From the NCBI RefSeq assembly GCF_030405905.1, contig NZ_JASATW010000023.1, positions 32,727 to 96,726 of the forward strand: a stretch of DNA of 64,000 nucleotides, read 5' to 3'. The first letter of the stretch is position 1. Each line of letters begins with the position of its first letter. Positions 7,604 through 15,874 of this stretch are shown piece after piece. Under the pieces are notes generated by a model, which made no database searches, had not been told where the DNA came from, and saw nothing but the letters and a program-made list of their open reading frames with translations. The DNA is from Sphaerothrix gracilis. Its GTDB lineage: Bacteria > Cyanobacteriota > Cyanobacteriia > Phormidesmidales > Phormidesmidaceae. The position numbers were made by a program, and so were the translations under genes.

Positions 7604-9985
7604 ATGACTGAAACGCCGGTCAGCCTCTTGATTGTGGACGATGAGCTAGACAATTTGCGTGCTCTCGCCAACTTGCTATCAAGTGAAGGGTATAGTGTCC
7701 GCAAAGCCGTCAGCGGTGAGATGGCTTTAGAAACAGTTAAAGTGCAGGCACCGGACTTGATCTTGCTGGATATTCGGATGCCCAAGATGGACGGCTACGA
7801 GGTCTGCAAGCAGCTCAAGCAGCAAAAGGAGACGCAGGATATTCCAATTGTTTTTATCAGCGTTTATCGGGATCTGGCTAATAAGATTCAAGCCTTTGAT
7901 CTGGGCGGAGCTGATTACATTACGAAACCTTTTGAAGCCGAAGAAGTGTTGACTCGCGTTCGCCACCAGCTAGCCCTGCGGCGGCGGCAGCAGCAAATGC
8001 TGCAGGCAGTGGCAAAACATCAGCAGATGGGCCATAAGCTGCATCAGATGAACCGACAGATGCAGAGCATTTTAGAAGCCTTTCCAGATGTCATGCTGCA
8101 TCTCAATGCTGACGGCACGGTCAACTACATTACCGGCATTGAGCAAGTCGAGCAGGCATTTCAGTCAGGCCAGTTTTCAGGCTCTCATCTGAGTGAATGC
8201 TTGCCGCCGCCCCTTGGACAGCGGCTGCACCAAGCTCTGCAATCTACCTTAGCGACGGGGCAGGTAGAAACCGTTGAGTGCCAGCTATCAATAGAGGGAC
8301 AGCCGCGATATTTTGAAACTCGCATTATTGGTCTAGAAACGCAGCAGGCGATCGCCGTGGCGCGAGATGTGACCCAACGCAAGCTGTTTGAAGAAAATTT
8401 GCAGAAGCAGGCCAAACGCGATCGCGTTTTAGGACTCATCACCCAGCGGATGCGGCAAACTCTGGCCTTAGACGAAATTCTCAAAACAGCGACCGAAGAC
8501 ATTCAACTTTGGTTGCAGGCAGATCGCGTCTTAATTTACCAGCTAGACACGGTTCAAAACGGGCAGGTATTTGTCGAATCGGTCAGCAATGAAAAATTTT
8601 CTCTCACTGGACAGACATTTCAAGATCCCTGTTTTCAAACCCAGCTACAGCAGCGCTACTATCAGGGCTATGTCAGCGTTATCCGAGATATTGATACCGT
8701 AGAAGCGTCTCTTTGCTATATCGACCTGATGCGCCAGCTTCAGGTACGCTCGGCGCTAGCGTTGCCGCTCTTTCTCAAAGAGCAGCTCTGGGGACTGCTG
8801 GTTGCCCATCAGTGTACCAAGGTTCGCCATTGGGAAGACTGGGAAATTGATTTCCTGCAGCAAATCACAGCTCAGCTCAGCATCGCCATTCAGCAAAGCC
8901 AGCTCTATGCCCAGGCCACCCAGCAGGCCCGCCGCGAAGCACTGCTCAATGACATTGTAGAAGCTATCAGTCAAAGCCTAGATCTAGATCAGATTTTGAG
9001 TCAAACGGTGCATCAGCTATTGACCGCTTTTGAAAGCAGCTCTAGCTTTGTAGGTCTGTGGAATGCGGAAACTCAGTCGCTCCAGCAGATGAAAACTGAT
9101 GTGGCCGACGAGTACCAGACTTTTTCAGACTCTACTCAGTCAGTTGAGCAAGATCCTCATGTTCAGGCGGCACTACAGCAGGCTGACATGCTGGTTGTAG
9201 ATATGACTTCCCAGCCCGCTGGTTCCAACCGACTGACGACTGCTGTTTTGGCTATCAGCATTCGCTTTGAGGGAGAGCTGAAGGGGATCATGGGCGTGCG
9301 CCGCCATGACTCTCGCTGCTGGAGTGAGGATGAGAAGCTGCTGCTGCGAGAACTCGCAACTCAGCTGGCGATCGCCATCCAGCAGGCCGAACTTTACCAG
9401 CAGCTCCAGGCAGCCAACCAGAAGCTAGAGCGACTGGCCAATCTAGACGGCCTGACTCAAATTCCAAATCGGCGCTGTTTAGATAGCTATCTGCAGCAGG
9501 AGTGGCGGCGCCTGCGGCGAGAGCAGACAGGGCTGGCTTTAATCATGTGCGATGTAGACTTTTTCAAGCGCTACAACGATTTCTATGGGCACCTGGCTGG
9601 AGACGACTGCCTACGGCAAATTGCTCAAATTTTAGCAAGTTCGGTCAATCGTCCAGCGGATTTAGTAGCCCGCTACGGTGGGGAAGAATTCGCCGTTGTG
9701 CTGCCCAGGACTCGGCTAAACGGGGCAATCTGGGTGGCAGAGCAAATTCAATGGGCGATCGCCGAGGCGGCCATTCCCCACTTAGACTCGCCCATCAATC
9801 AGGTGATAACGGTGAGTTTGGGCATTGCAGAGGTGTTTCCCAGCCTGCAAAATACCCCGGCAGATCTGATTGCCGCCGCCGATCAGGCTCTCTACGCTGC
9901 CAAAAAGCAGGGTCGCAATAGCTGCTACTATCAAACTCAAGAACGTGTCCTCGTCAGTGCCAAGTCTGATTCACAGTCCCACTAA
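7604..9985 (+). CDS. REC-PAS-GAF(CBCR-like)-GAF-GGDEF diguanylate cyclase
   Basis: A 793-residue soluble enzyme predicted to make cyclic di-GMP. Receiver domain about 6-125, with D12/D13 and phospho-acceptor D56; PAS-like domain about 150-265; first GAF about 275-445; second GAF about 450-600; GGDEF domain about 620-780. The active-site motif is intact (GGEEF, about 692-696), and an RxxD product-inhibition site (RPAD) lies exactly five residues before it. The first GAF looks like a DXCF cyanobacteriochrome: DPCF places a cysteine at 343, and a second cysteine at 371 sits at the usual bilin-attachment position, followed by Tyr instead of His. I chose ATG 7604 (MTETPVSLLIVDDE), since upstream codons precede the receiver fold without similarity. 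The dus gene starts 4 nt after its stop. Confidence 0.9.
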   Translation: MTETPVSLLIVDDELDNLRALANLLSSEGYSVRKAVSGEMALETVKVQAPDLILLDIRMPKMDGYEVCKQLKQQKETQDIPIVFISVYRDLANKIQAFDLGGADYITKPFEAEEVLTRVRHQLALRRRQQQMLQAVAKHQQMGHKLHQMNRQMQSILEAFPDVMLHLNADGTVNYITGIEQVEQAFQSGQFSGSHLSECLPPPLGQRLHQALQSTLATGQVETVECQLSIEGQPRYFETRIIGLETQQAIAVARDVTQRKLFEENLQKQAKRDRVLGLITQRMRQTLALDEILKTATEDIQLWLQADRVLIYQLDTVQNGQVFVESVSNEKFSLTGQTFQDPCFQTQLQQRYYQGYVSVIRDIDTVEASLCYIDLMRQLQVRSALALPLFLKEQLWGLLVAHQCTKVRHWEDWEIDFLQQITAQLSIAIQQSQLYAQATQQARREALLNDIVEAISQSLDLDQILSQTVHQLLTAFESSSSFVGLWNAETQSLQQMKTDVADEYQTFSDSTQSVEQDPHVQAALQQADMLVVDMTSQPAGSNRLTTAVLAISIRFEGELKGIMGVRRHDSRCWSEDEKLLLRELATQLAIAIQQAELYQQLQAANQKLERLANLDGLTQIPNRRCLDSYLQQEWRRLRREQTGLALIMCDVDFFKRYNDFYGHLAGDDCLRQIAQILASSVNRPADLVARYGGEEFAVVLPRTRLNGAIWVAEQIQWAIAEAAIPHLDSPINQVITVSLGIAEVFPSLQNTPADLIAAADQALYAAKKQGRNSCYYQTQERVLVSAKSDSQSH

Positions 9986-9989
9986 TCAT

Positions 9990-11063
9990 ATGCTCGTGCT
10001 GCCGCCCCTGCTCCAACAGCGCTTGGCAGAGCCGTTAAAAATTGGAGCGGTGACGGTTTCCAGCCGGGTTTTGCAATCGCCGCTCTCCGGCGTGACCGAC
10101 CTAGTATTTCGGCGGCTGGTGCGTCGCTATGCCCCCAATTCCATGATGTATACCGAGATGGTCAGCGCTTCAGAGCTGCACCATATGCGCCAGCTGCCCA
10201 AGCTGATGGAAATTGAGGCCAATGAGCGTCCCATCAGCATTCAGCTTTTCGACTGTCGGCCTGACTTTTTAGCTGAGGCGGCAGTCAAAGCCGTCGCGGA
10301 AGGAGCCGATACGGTGGACATCAATATGGGCTGCCCGGTCAATAAGATCACCCGCAAAGGGGGCGGTTCTTCTCTGCTGCGGCAGCCCCAGACAGCAGAG
10401 GCCATTGTCCGCGCCGTGGTGGCAGCGGTAGACGTGCCCGTGACGGTCAAAACCCGCATCGGCTGGGATGACGACGACATCAATGCGGTGGAATTTGGGC
10501 TGCGAATGCAGGCGGCAGGTGCCCAAATGCTGACCCTACACGGACGGACGCGATCGCAGGGCTATACGGGCACGGCCCGCTGGGAGTGGATTGCCCAGGT
10601 GAAGCAGGCGCTCAGCATTCCGGTGATTGCCAACGGCGATATTTTCTCGGTAGAGGCAGCGGTGCGCTGCCTGACCCAGACCGGAGCGGACGGCGTGATG
10701 TGTTCGCGGGGGACGCTGGGCTATCCCTTTCTGGTGGGTGAGATTGATCATTTTTTGCAGACTGGAACGCTGCGACAGCCTCCGACAGTTCCAGAGCGGC
10801 TAGCCTGTGCCCGCGAACATTTAATTATGCTGGCGGAGTATAAGGGGCAGCGCGGTATTCGGCAGGCGCGAAAACACATGGCCTGGTATGCCAAAGGGTT
10901 TGAGGGAGCAGCCGAGCTGCGCGATCGCCTCTGTCAGATTGAAACCGTTGAGCAGGGCTGTGAGCTGCTGGATGACGCGATCGCCAAACTTAGCCTGCCT
11001 GACCTACATCAGCGGCGGAATGGTGAAGCCCCTGAGCGATCGCCCGCTTTCCTCAGCGCTTAG
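9990..11063 (+). CDS. dus: tRNA-dihydrouridine synthase
   Basis: Dus proteins are FMN enzymes that reduce uridine to dihydrouridine in tRNA. The 357-residue protein opens with the FMN-binding core (SRVLQSPLSGVTDLVFRRL) and carries DINMGCPVNKITRKGGGSSL, which holds the catalytic cysteine of the family. TVKTRIGWDD, LTLHGRTRSQGY and VIANGDIFS are the following barrel blocks that bind FMN phosphate and substrate. Start ATG 9990 is preferred over in-frame upstream codons because the family begins with PLKIG. It follows the diguanylate cyclase by 4 nt, suggesting co-transcription. Its last 60 nt overlap the end of the convergent MidA-family gene. Confidence 0.92.
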   Translation: MLVLPPLLQQRLAEPLKIGAVTVSSRVLQSPLSGVTDLVFRRLVRRYAPNSMMYTEMVSASELHHMRQLPKLMEIEANERPISIQLFDCRPDFLAEAAVKAVAEGADTVDINMGCPVNKITRKGGGSSLLRQPQTAEAIVRAVVAAVDVPVTVKTRIGWDDDDINAVEFGLRMQAAGAQMLTLHGRTRSQGYTGTARWEWIAQVKQALSIPVIANGDIFSVEAAVRCLTQTGADGVMCSRGTLGYPFLVGEIDHFLQTGTLRQPPTVPERLACAREHLIMLAEYKGQRGIRQARKHMAWYAKGFEGAAELRDRLCQIETVEQGCELLDDAIAKLSLPDLHQRRNGEAPERSPAFLSA

Positions 11064-12221
11064 TCCCTTGCCCTGGAGCAAAACGCCGAAGTTGCCTAGC
11101 CCCATCGGATCAATCAGGCGGTGTAGCAGATCGCGGCGACGCAAAGCCGCCTGGATCGTTTTGCCGTCAGTTTCGGTGATGGCGGCTAAGGCATCGAGGC
11201 GATCGCCTAAACCCAGCGCCATCAAAAACATGGCCTGCTGAGTAGCCTCTAGTTTCTGTAAGCCACACCGCTCTCCCTGTCGCTCTAGCGCCGTGAAGTC
11301 TACGTGGGCGGTCAGGTCTTGCTGCCCCACATGAGCATAGGGATCGCTGTGATGGGCGTGGCGATAATAAGCCTGCAATGTTCCCTGAGAGCGGCTGGGG
11401 CCATAGTAGCGGCTGGCGGGATAGCCGTAGTCGATGGTGAGCAGATAGCCTCGCCGTAACTTTTGGGCAACAGTGGTAATCCAGTCAAGCGCGGCTAGGT
11501 TTATCTCCGTCTGATAGCCTACAGGATAGCGCGGCGGCGCTAGGTCAATGCCAACTAGCTCAAAATAAGCCGACAGCTCAGGCGTGGACAGCGGCCCCAC
11601 CGCGTCCTGAAATTTGGGTTCATCAGAGGCGTTTGTTAGAGTCACATAAATTTCTTGCAGTCCGGTTTCGGTCAGTACTACGCGGTGGACCGGAAAGGCA
11701 TCAACCAGTTCGTTGGAGAAAAAGCAGCCCGTAACGGAACTTTCAGGGATTTCGGCTAGCGATCGCCACTGTAGCTTCACCCCTTTGTCCTGCCAGGGCC
11801 GTAGCCGCCGCTGCTGTTCCTGCATCAGCGCCGCCGACTTTTCAATGATGGTATACTCCACCGCCGCAAAGCAGTCCGCGTCGTCTTGCGACAGAGCGGC
11901 CAGAACATCAGCCGCCACCAAGCCCTGTCCGGCTCCCATTTCCACCAGGGAAAAAGGCTCAGGCTGACCGAGACAATGCCAAAATTCAGCAAGCTGCACG
12001 GCTAGCAGTTCGCCAAAGTCGTGCCCCAAATGAGGTGAAGTGACAAAGTCACCCGTCGGGCCGAGGCTAGGTTTCTGGCTGGCATAGTAGCCCCAGTCTG
12101 GCTGATATAGGGCCAAATCCATATACTCAGCAAAGGAAATACCCGGCAAGGCACTAGCCTGAATGCGCTGGGCAATTAAATGTCTTAGCGTTGAGTTTTC
12201 AGCAGCCGAAGATAGGTTCAC
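11004..12221 (-). CDS. MidA/NDUFAF7-family SAM-dependent methyltransferase
   Basis: A 405-residue class I methyltransferase of the MidA (NDUFAF7) family. The mitochondrial member methylates an arginine of complex I, and the bacterial role is not well established. Visible blocks are the N-terminal YQPDWGYYASQ and GDFVTSPHLGHDFGELLA, the SAM-binding loop LVEMGAGQGLVAADVLAAL, GCFFSNELVDAFPVHR, LTIDYGYPASRYYG and YRHAHHSDPYAHVGQQDLTA. It ends in a 60-nt convergent overlap with dus. Nine nucleotides upstream lies the end of the [2Fe-2S] protein gene on the same strand, so both are likely one transcript. A link to NDH-1 assembly would be an extrapolation from the eukaryotic homologue. Confidence 0.85.
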   Translation of the reverse strand: MNLSSAAENSTLRHLIAQRIQASALPGISFAEYMDLALYQPDWGYYASQKPSLGPTGDFVTSPHLGHDFGELLAVQLAEFWHCLGQPEPFSLVEMGAGQGLVAADVLAALSQDDADCFAAVEYTIIEKSAALMQEQQRRLRPWQDKGVKLQWRSLAEIPESSVTGCFFSNELVDAFPVHRVVLTETGLQEIYVTLTNASDEPKFQDAVGPLSTPELSAYFELVGIDLAPPRYPVGYQTEINLAALDWITTVAQKLRRGYLLTIDYGYPASRYYGPSRSQGTLQAYYRHAHHSDPYAHVGQQDLTAHVDFTALERQGERCGLQKLEATQQAMFLMALGLGDRLDALAAITETDGKTIQAALRRRDLLHRLIDPMGLGNFGVLLQGKGLSAEESGRSLRGFTIPPLM

Positions 12222-12230
12222 AGGTGGCCC

Positions 12231-12830
12231 TTAGCTCTCAACGCAGTGCTTTTCGACCAGCTCTGGTACAGTCTTGGGCTTCACCTTGCTGTAGCGCTTC
12301 TTATCCGGCATAAAGACGACATGGGGGCCGCTCTTGCAGTGGCCCATGCAGCCTGTCTTCTTAATCGTGACGCGATCGCCCAGGTCTGATTTCTCCAAGC
12401 TCTCAGTTAGCTGTTGACAAACTTTTTCGCTACCACGCTTACGACAGCTCGACTTTTGGCAGACTAGAATTTTGGCAGGCTTTTGGCTCTTAGACTTACT
12501 TTGAGGAGTCTCTTTCTGAGGAGCGATCGCTTCAGCAGGTGATTCTGGCGCTACCTGAAGCTGCTCTGGAGCGAGTCGCACAATTCTCAAAGCTTTGAGC
12601 TGAGGCGCGTCCTGGTCGTCATCAATTTTTTGCTCACCAAAGACGCGAATGACATCACCGGGCAGCAAGTAGTCGGCTAGGATAGGCCGCAGAGACTTAC
12701 GCAGCTTGACTCGGTGTCCTCCCTTAGCCGTCAGCAAATCAATATATTTGTTGTCAGAGGTTCCCTGAGGCGAAAACCCCAAAAAGCGACCCTCTAATGA
12801 AAATTCAGTCTTGCGATCGCGCTTTGACAT
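12231..12830 (-). CDS. Thioredoxin-like [2Fe-2S] ferredoxin-domain protein
   Basis: A 199-residue protein with two parts. Residues about 1-95 are a basic, strand-rich domain (TEFSLEGRFLGF, KYIDLLTAKG, LPGDVIRVFGEQ) resembling an OB-like nucleic-acid or ligand binding fold. After a Gln/Lys/Ser-rich linker, residues about 125-199 form a thioredoxin-like ferredoxin domain with cysteines at KILVCQKSSCRKRG, KVC and the pair GCMGHCKSG, the arrangement used to hold a [2Fe-2S] cluster. Start ATG 12830 (MSKRDRKTEF) is preferred; the upstream in-frame start adds nine residues. It precedes the MidA-family gene by 9 nt. Its partner and reaction are unknown. Confidence 0.8.
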   Translation of the reverse strand: MSKRDRKTEFSLEGRFLGFSPQGTSDNKYIDLLTAKGGHRVKLRKSLRPILADYLLPGDVIRVFGEQKIDDDQDAPQLKALRIVRLAPEQLQVAPESPAEAIAPQKETPQSKSKSQKPAKILVCQKSSCRKRGSEKVCQQLTESLEKSDLGDRVTIKKTGCMGHCKSGPHVVFMPDKKRYSKVKPKTVPELVEKHCVES

Positions 12831-12980
12831 AGCTTGCGAAATTCTCTGTCTGCCCAAAGACTAAAACCGCTGACCGAAAGTATTAGTCGCAGGCTTTAGT
12901 CTAGCCTCAGCATATCAATCCGGCAGGGATGCCGCCTCAGTCAATGGTTGAAATTTGTCGCCAACGGCCCTGACCGTCTC

Positions 12981-12990
12981 TGCTAAGATA
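12981..12990 (+). promoter_or_regulatory. Putative extended -10 promoter of tRNA-Ala
   Basis: TGCTAAGAT, an extended -10 motif (TGnTAAGAT), ends about 12 nt before the first base of the tRNA, allowing a start a few bases upstream of the mature end. A correctly spaced -35 box is not obvious. Confidence 0.4.
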
Positions 12991-13001
12991 CCTTTGAGTG
13001 C

Positions 13002-13074
13002 GGGGAATTAGCTCAGCTGGTAGAGCGCTAGGATCGCACCCTAGAGGTCAGGGGTTCGACTCCCCTATTCTCCA
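13002..13074 (+). tRNA. tRNA-Ala (anticodon CGC)
   Basis: All four arms can be drawn. The acceptor stem GGGGAAT pairs with ATTCTCC and includes the G3-U70 wobble that identifies alanine tRNAs. The D arm is GCTC-AGCTGGTA-GAGC. The anticodon stem CTAGG/CCTAG encloses the loop ATCGCAC, giving anticodon CGC at positions 34-36. The T arm is AGGGG-TTCGACT-CCCCT. The discriminator base is A and CCA is not encoded. The 3' end is directly followed, within 15 nt, by the open frame of a truncated DUF433 gene. Confidence 0.96.
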
Positions 13075-13088
13075 TCACCTCACATTCC

Positions 13089-13328
13089 ACTATTGTTCTG
13101 TATCCCTTTACCCGCACCCATGAAGAGAACAACCCGCGCATTGTAGTGATTGATCCGCGTATTGCCTTTGGGCGACTAGTTATTGAGGGAACGGGCATCC
13201 CAACCAGTATTTTGGCAGAGCGGTATCGGGCAGGAGACTCAATTGATGATTTGGCTGAGGATTACCGCTGCGATCGCCTTAAAGTCGAAGAAGCTATTCG
13301 GTGCGAGCTACAGCCTAAAGCTGCATGA
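13089..13328 (+). pseudogene. 5'-truncated DUF433 gene behind tRNA-Ala
   Basis: The frame encodes a full DUF433 domain (VVIDPRIAFGRLVIEGTGIP, then ILAERYRAGDSIDDLAEDY and KVEEAIRCEL) plus an upstream stretch (IVLYPFTRTHEENNPR) that continues the family's longer N-terminal region. That stretch runs open, without an ATG, up to the tRNA gene, so the 5' part of the gene appears lost. A GTG at 13146 could still start a 60-residue domain-only protein. Its TGA overlaps the ATG of the damaged toxin gene (ATGA), the usual arrangement for these pairs. It may retain some repressor function, but looks like a remnant. Confidence 0.65.
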
Positions 13329-13604
13329 CGGGGACGGAACCGAAACAAACCGTTTTTTTCATTGATCGCTGTTTGGGCAGTGTCAAACTTGCGACGGCGC
13401 TGCGAAAATCTGGCATCTCAAAATTTGCCAGGGCAGGACATGATCGAGGTTTTCCTCAAGGCATTTATGAAAATGCAGGCATTTGCCCGTGAGACTCCAT
13501 CACCGTTCATTGCCAAAGTTTATAAAACCGGTGAGGTCAGCGAGTGGAAGAATCATGAGGAGTTGCTGGCTGAGTTGAATGACATGATGCAAGGCATGGA
13601 ATAG
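13325..13604 (+). pseudogene. DUF5615-type PIN-like toxin gene with internal deletion and frameshift
   Basis: From ATG 13325 the frame gives the typical toxin N-terminus (TVFFIDRCLGSVKLATALRK) and then runs out of frame and stops. In the +1 frame the sequence resumes with a typical C-terminus (LPGQDMIEVFLKAF, SPFIAKVYKTGEV, WKNHEELLAEL) ending at 13604. The middle of the family fold, roughly the segment between the first helix and the last strand, is missing. The junction lies at about 13408-13425. This is a deletion pseudogene, partner of the truncated DUF433 gene. Recognition of both halves is from family pattern. Confidence 0.65.
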
Positions 13605-13628
13605 CTCAATAGCGGCCCATCTATGTTG

Positions 13629-15197
13629 TCAACTCCGTAGTTTGGCGATCGCCGCCGCAACTTCCTTGCCTTTGCTCTCGATGAGGTCGAGCAGTTCCTT
13701 TGGCGTACGGGTATCTTCTTCAATAACCTTGTTGGGATTGACGGCTTTCAAGTCGAAGTTCTTGGCTTCGATGTCCTGACGGGTGACTGTCCAACTGCGA
13801 TCGCTCTCCCCTTTGCTCGCCAACAGCTTGAAGAACTCGTCAAAGTCTTTGTCGAGTAGGGGTTTCTTTTTGGTGACTTTGCGATCGCTGAGGTCGTAAT
13901 ACCAGATGGACTCGGTGGGTTGACCCTTGGTGAAAAAGACAAGGTTGGTTTTGACGCCGGCACCGGCTGAGGTGAAGACGCCGGGGGGCAGGCTGACAAT
14001 CGCCCACACGTCGCAATCATCCAATAGCTTGCGCTTGGTTTGGACGAAGGCAGTTTCATTGGTGCGGAACAGGATGCCCTCGTCGAGGACGATGCCACAG
14101 CGGGCACCCTTTTTCATGGAGGCGATGGTGTGTTGCAGGTAGAGGGTTTGGGTGGAGCCGGTTTGGTAGGCGAAGTTGGTTTGGGCGGCTTTGCCTTCTT
14201 TGCCGCCAAAGGGTGGATTCATCAGGACGACGTCGAATTGGGAAGGAGCACCCTCGTATAAGCCTTCGTAGGAGACGCCCCCGGTGAGGGTGTTGCCGTG
14301 CCAGATATGGGGCAGGTCGATGCCGTGGAGAATGAGGTTAGCTAAGGCGATGGGGTAAATGGCGTTGTCTTTTTCCCGCCCGTAGAAGGTTTTGTACTTC
14401 AGGGTTTCTTGCTGGTCGGCGTCGATAGCATCGCCTAAAGCTTTGCGAATATGGTTGAAGCCTTCTGCTAAGAATCCGCCCGTGCCGCAGCCTGGATCGT
14501 AGACGGTTTCGCCAATCTTGGGGTCAATGGCTTTGACCATAGCCCGAATCACGACCCGTGGGGTGAAGAACTGGCCGCCGTCGTTGCCTTTTTCGCCCAT
14601 TTTGAGCAGCAGCCCTTCATAGACTTGGGAGAGGGCGAAGATATGGGTAGTGTCGATATTCTCTTGGTTAATATTGTGGACTTTATCGATGATGTCCTGA
14701 AAGTTTTTCTCGGTATCGATGCGGGTGCGTTCTACACCGGACATGATTTCGCTGATGACCTTTTGCCGATGGGTAGGGTTGGGCAGATTTTTTAGATCTT
14801 TGAGGTGGGGTATCAGGTCGTTATGGAGAAAATTGAAGAACTCCCCTTCGGCTCCATCGGTGAGTTCTTTGCGTTTCCAGCCTTGGGGTAAGCCATCAAC
14901 GAGTTTGAGCAGGTTCTCGTCGTAGGGGGCAGCCCATTCGCGCCAGCGGTAGGGGGTACCGAGAGAGGGGATGAAATCTTGTCCGACAGCTTCGAGTTCG
15001 TCTTGCTCGGCGGCTTCTAGCTCGTCGAGGATGCGGAGGAAGAGAATCCAGGTGAGTTCGGGGACGTATTGCAGGGCTCCGGCACAGTTGGAGCGGCGCA
15101 TGATGTCGCAGATGGATTTGACGTAGCTATCGAGGCTTTGTTGGGTGGTGAAGAGACGACCGCTGTCATTGCCGCTTTTGCCGTTAGTGTTTGCCAT
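13629..15197 (-). CDS. hsdM: Type I restriction-modification system, M subunit (N6-adenine methyltransferase)
   Basis: HsdM methylates adenine in the sequence chosen by HsdS. The 522-residue protein has the N-terminal helical HsdM_N domain (SYVKSICDIMRRSN...LTWILFLRILDELE), then the methyltransferase domain: GQFFTPRVVIRAMV, the SAM-binding motif I DPGCGTGGFLAEGF at about 230, and catalytic motif IV NPPFGG at about 327. The C-terminus (LESKGKEVAAAIAKL) is helical, as needed for complex assembly. It is the last gene of the operon, starting 2 nt after the vapC stop. Confidence 0.93.
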   Translation of the reverse strand: MANTNGKSGNDSGRLFTTQQSLDSYVKSICDIMRRSNCAGALQYVPELTWILFLRILDELEAAEQDELEAVGQDFIPSLGTPYRWREWAAPYDENLLKLVDGLPQGWKRKELTDGAEGEFFNFLHNDLIPHLKDLKNLPNPTHRQKVISEIMSGVERTRIDTEKNFQDIIDKVHNINQENIDTTHIFALSQVYEGLLLKMGEKGNDGGQFFTPRVVIRAMVKAIDPKIGETVYDPGCGTGGFLAEGFNHIRKALGDAIDADQQETLKYKTFYGREKDNAIYPIALANLILHGIDLPHIWHGNTLTGGVSYEGLYEGAPSQFDVVLMNPPFGGKEGKAAQTNFAYQTGSTQTLYLQHTIASMKKGARCGIVLDEGILFRTNETAFVQTKRKLLDDCDVWAIVSLPPGVFTSAGAGVKTNLVFFTKGQPTESIWYYDLSDRKVTKKKPLLDKDFDEFFKLLASKGESDRSWTVTRQDIEAKNFDLKAVNPNKVIEEDTRTPKELLDLIESKGKEVAAAIAKLRS

Positions 15198-15199
15198 GT

Positions 15200-15580
15200 C
15201 TATGCTTGTTCGAGAATATTGGTCATGCGGGTTGCTAACTGCTGGTCGAGCGTGACCAGTTCAATCTGATGAACTTTAGCGGTTGCCGCGATGATGGCAT
15301 CAGGAACCTTCAAGCTGTATTGGCGGCGAATGCGGATGGTCATATCCTCAGTGGCGGCGGTGAGGGGAAGATACTGCATGGTCTGAAGCACGGTAGTAGT
15401 GGCCTGAGCTTCGGCGTCGGTCAGGGCCGGAAAGCCCAGAAGTTCGATGCGGGTGATGAAGCTATAGGCACTAGTCTGGGGTATGGCCTCGAGATATTGC
15501 AGCAGGTCGAGCGCTGCTGAGCTACCTTTGATGAGGCCGATGATGATGTTGGTGTCGAGCAAAAACTTAGTCCCACTCAC
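15200..15580 (-). CDS. vapC: PIN-domain toxin (VapC-like)
   Basis: A 126-residue PIN-domain protein, predicted Mg-dependent endoribonuclease. The fold's acidic residues are visible: D in FLLDTNIIIGL, E in ITRIELLGFP, D in KVPDAIIAATA and D in VTLDQQLA. I chose the GTG at 15580 (VSGTKFLLDTN) because PIN domains start with this strand; the longer in-frame start at 15715 would add 45 residues of low-complexity sequence lying over the antitoxin gene. The start overlaps the antitoxin end by 14 nt. The pair sits between hsdS and hsdM, within the restriction operon. Confidence 0.85.
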   Translation of the reverse strand: MSGTKFLLDTNIIIGLIKGSSAALDLLQYLEAIPQTSAYSFITRIELLGFPALTDAEAQATTTVLQTMQYLPLTAATEDMTIRIRRQYSLKVPDAIIAATAKVHQIELVTLDQQLATRMTNILEQA

Positions 15581-15788
15581 TGCGCATCGTCCTTTGAATG
15601 GTGACGGGGTCGTCGTCGAAGTTGGGGGAGTCTTTGAGGATGCCGAAGAAGTCATTAAAGGACTGCGCTGCGCCAGCTGCGCCAGGTTGAGCTCGCTGGC
15701 GCACAAACTCAGCAAACACTAAGACGAGGTTTGCTTGGTCTTCGGGTAAGGTTTTGACAAGTTCGTAGATGGTGTCGGCGGTACTCAT
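15567..15788 (-). CDS. Small antitoxin of the VapC-like toxin
   Basis: A 73-residue protein beginning MSTADTIYELVKTLPEDQANLV, with a helical N-terminal half and a flexible acidic C-terminus (PNFDDDPVTIQRTMRSEWD). It resembles the DUF2281/VapB-like short antitoxins that lie immediately upstream of PIN toxins. The C-terminal part would block the toxin active site. I prefer ATG 15788 over one eight codons upstream. Coupling to vapC by a 14-nt overlap supports the assignment. It starts 87 nt after the end of hsdS. Confidence 0.75.
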   Translation of the reverse strand: MSTADTIYELVKTLPEDQANLVLVFAEFVRQRAQPGAAGAAQSFNDFFGILKDSPNFDDDPVTIQRTMRSEWD

Positions 15789-15874
15789 GGCGATGTTTTG
15801 TAAATGGCCCACTGGGAGGATGGTGGGTTGAGAAGGGTCTAATGGCTATGATGTCGCGTTTGGCGAAAGGTGGC

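Noticed and set aside
15581..15715. Longer N-terminus for the PIN toxin
   Set aside because: The extra 45 residues are Ser/Thr/Pro-rich, lie entirely over the antitoxin gene and precede the normal start of the PIN fold.
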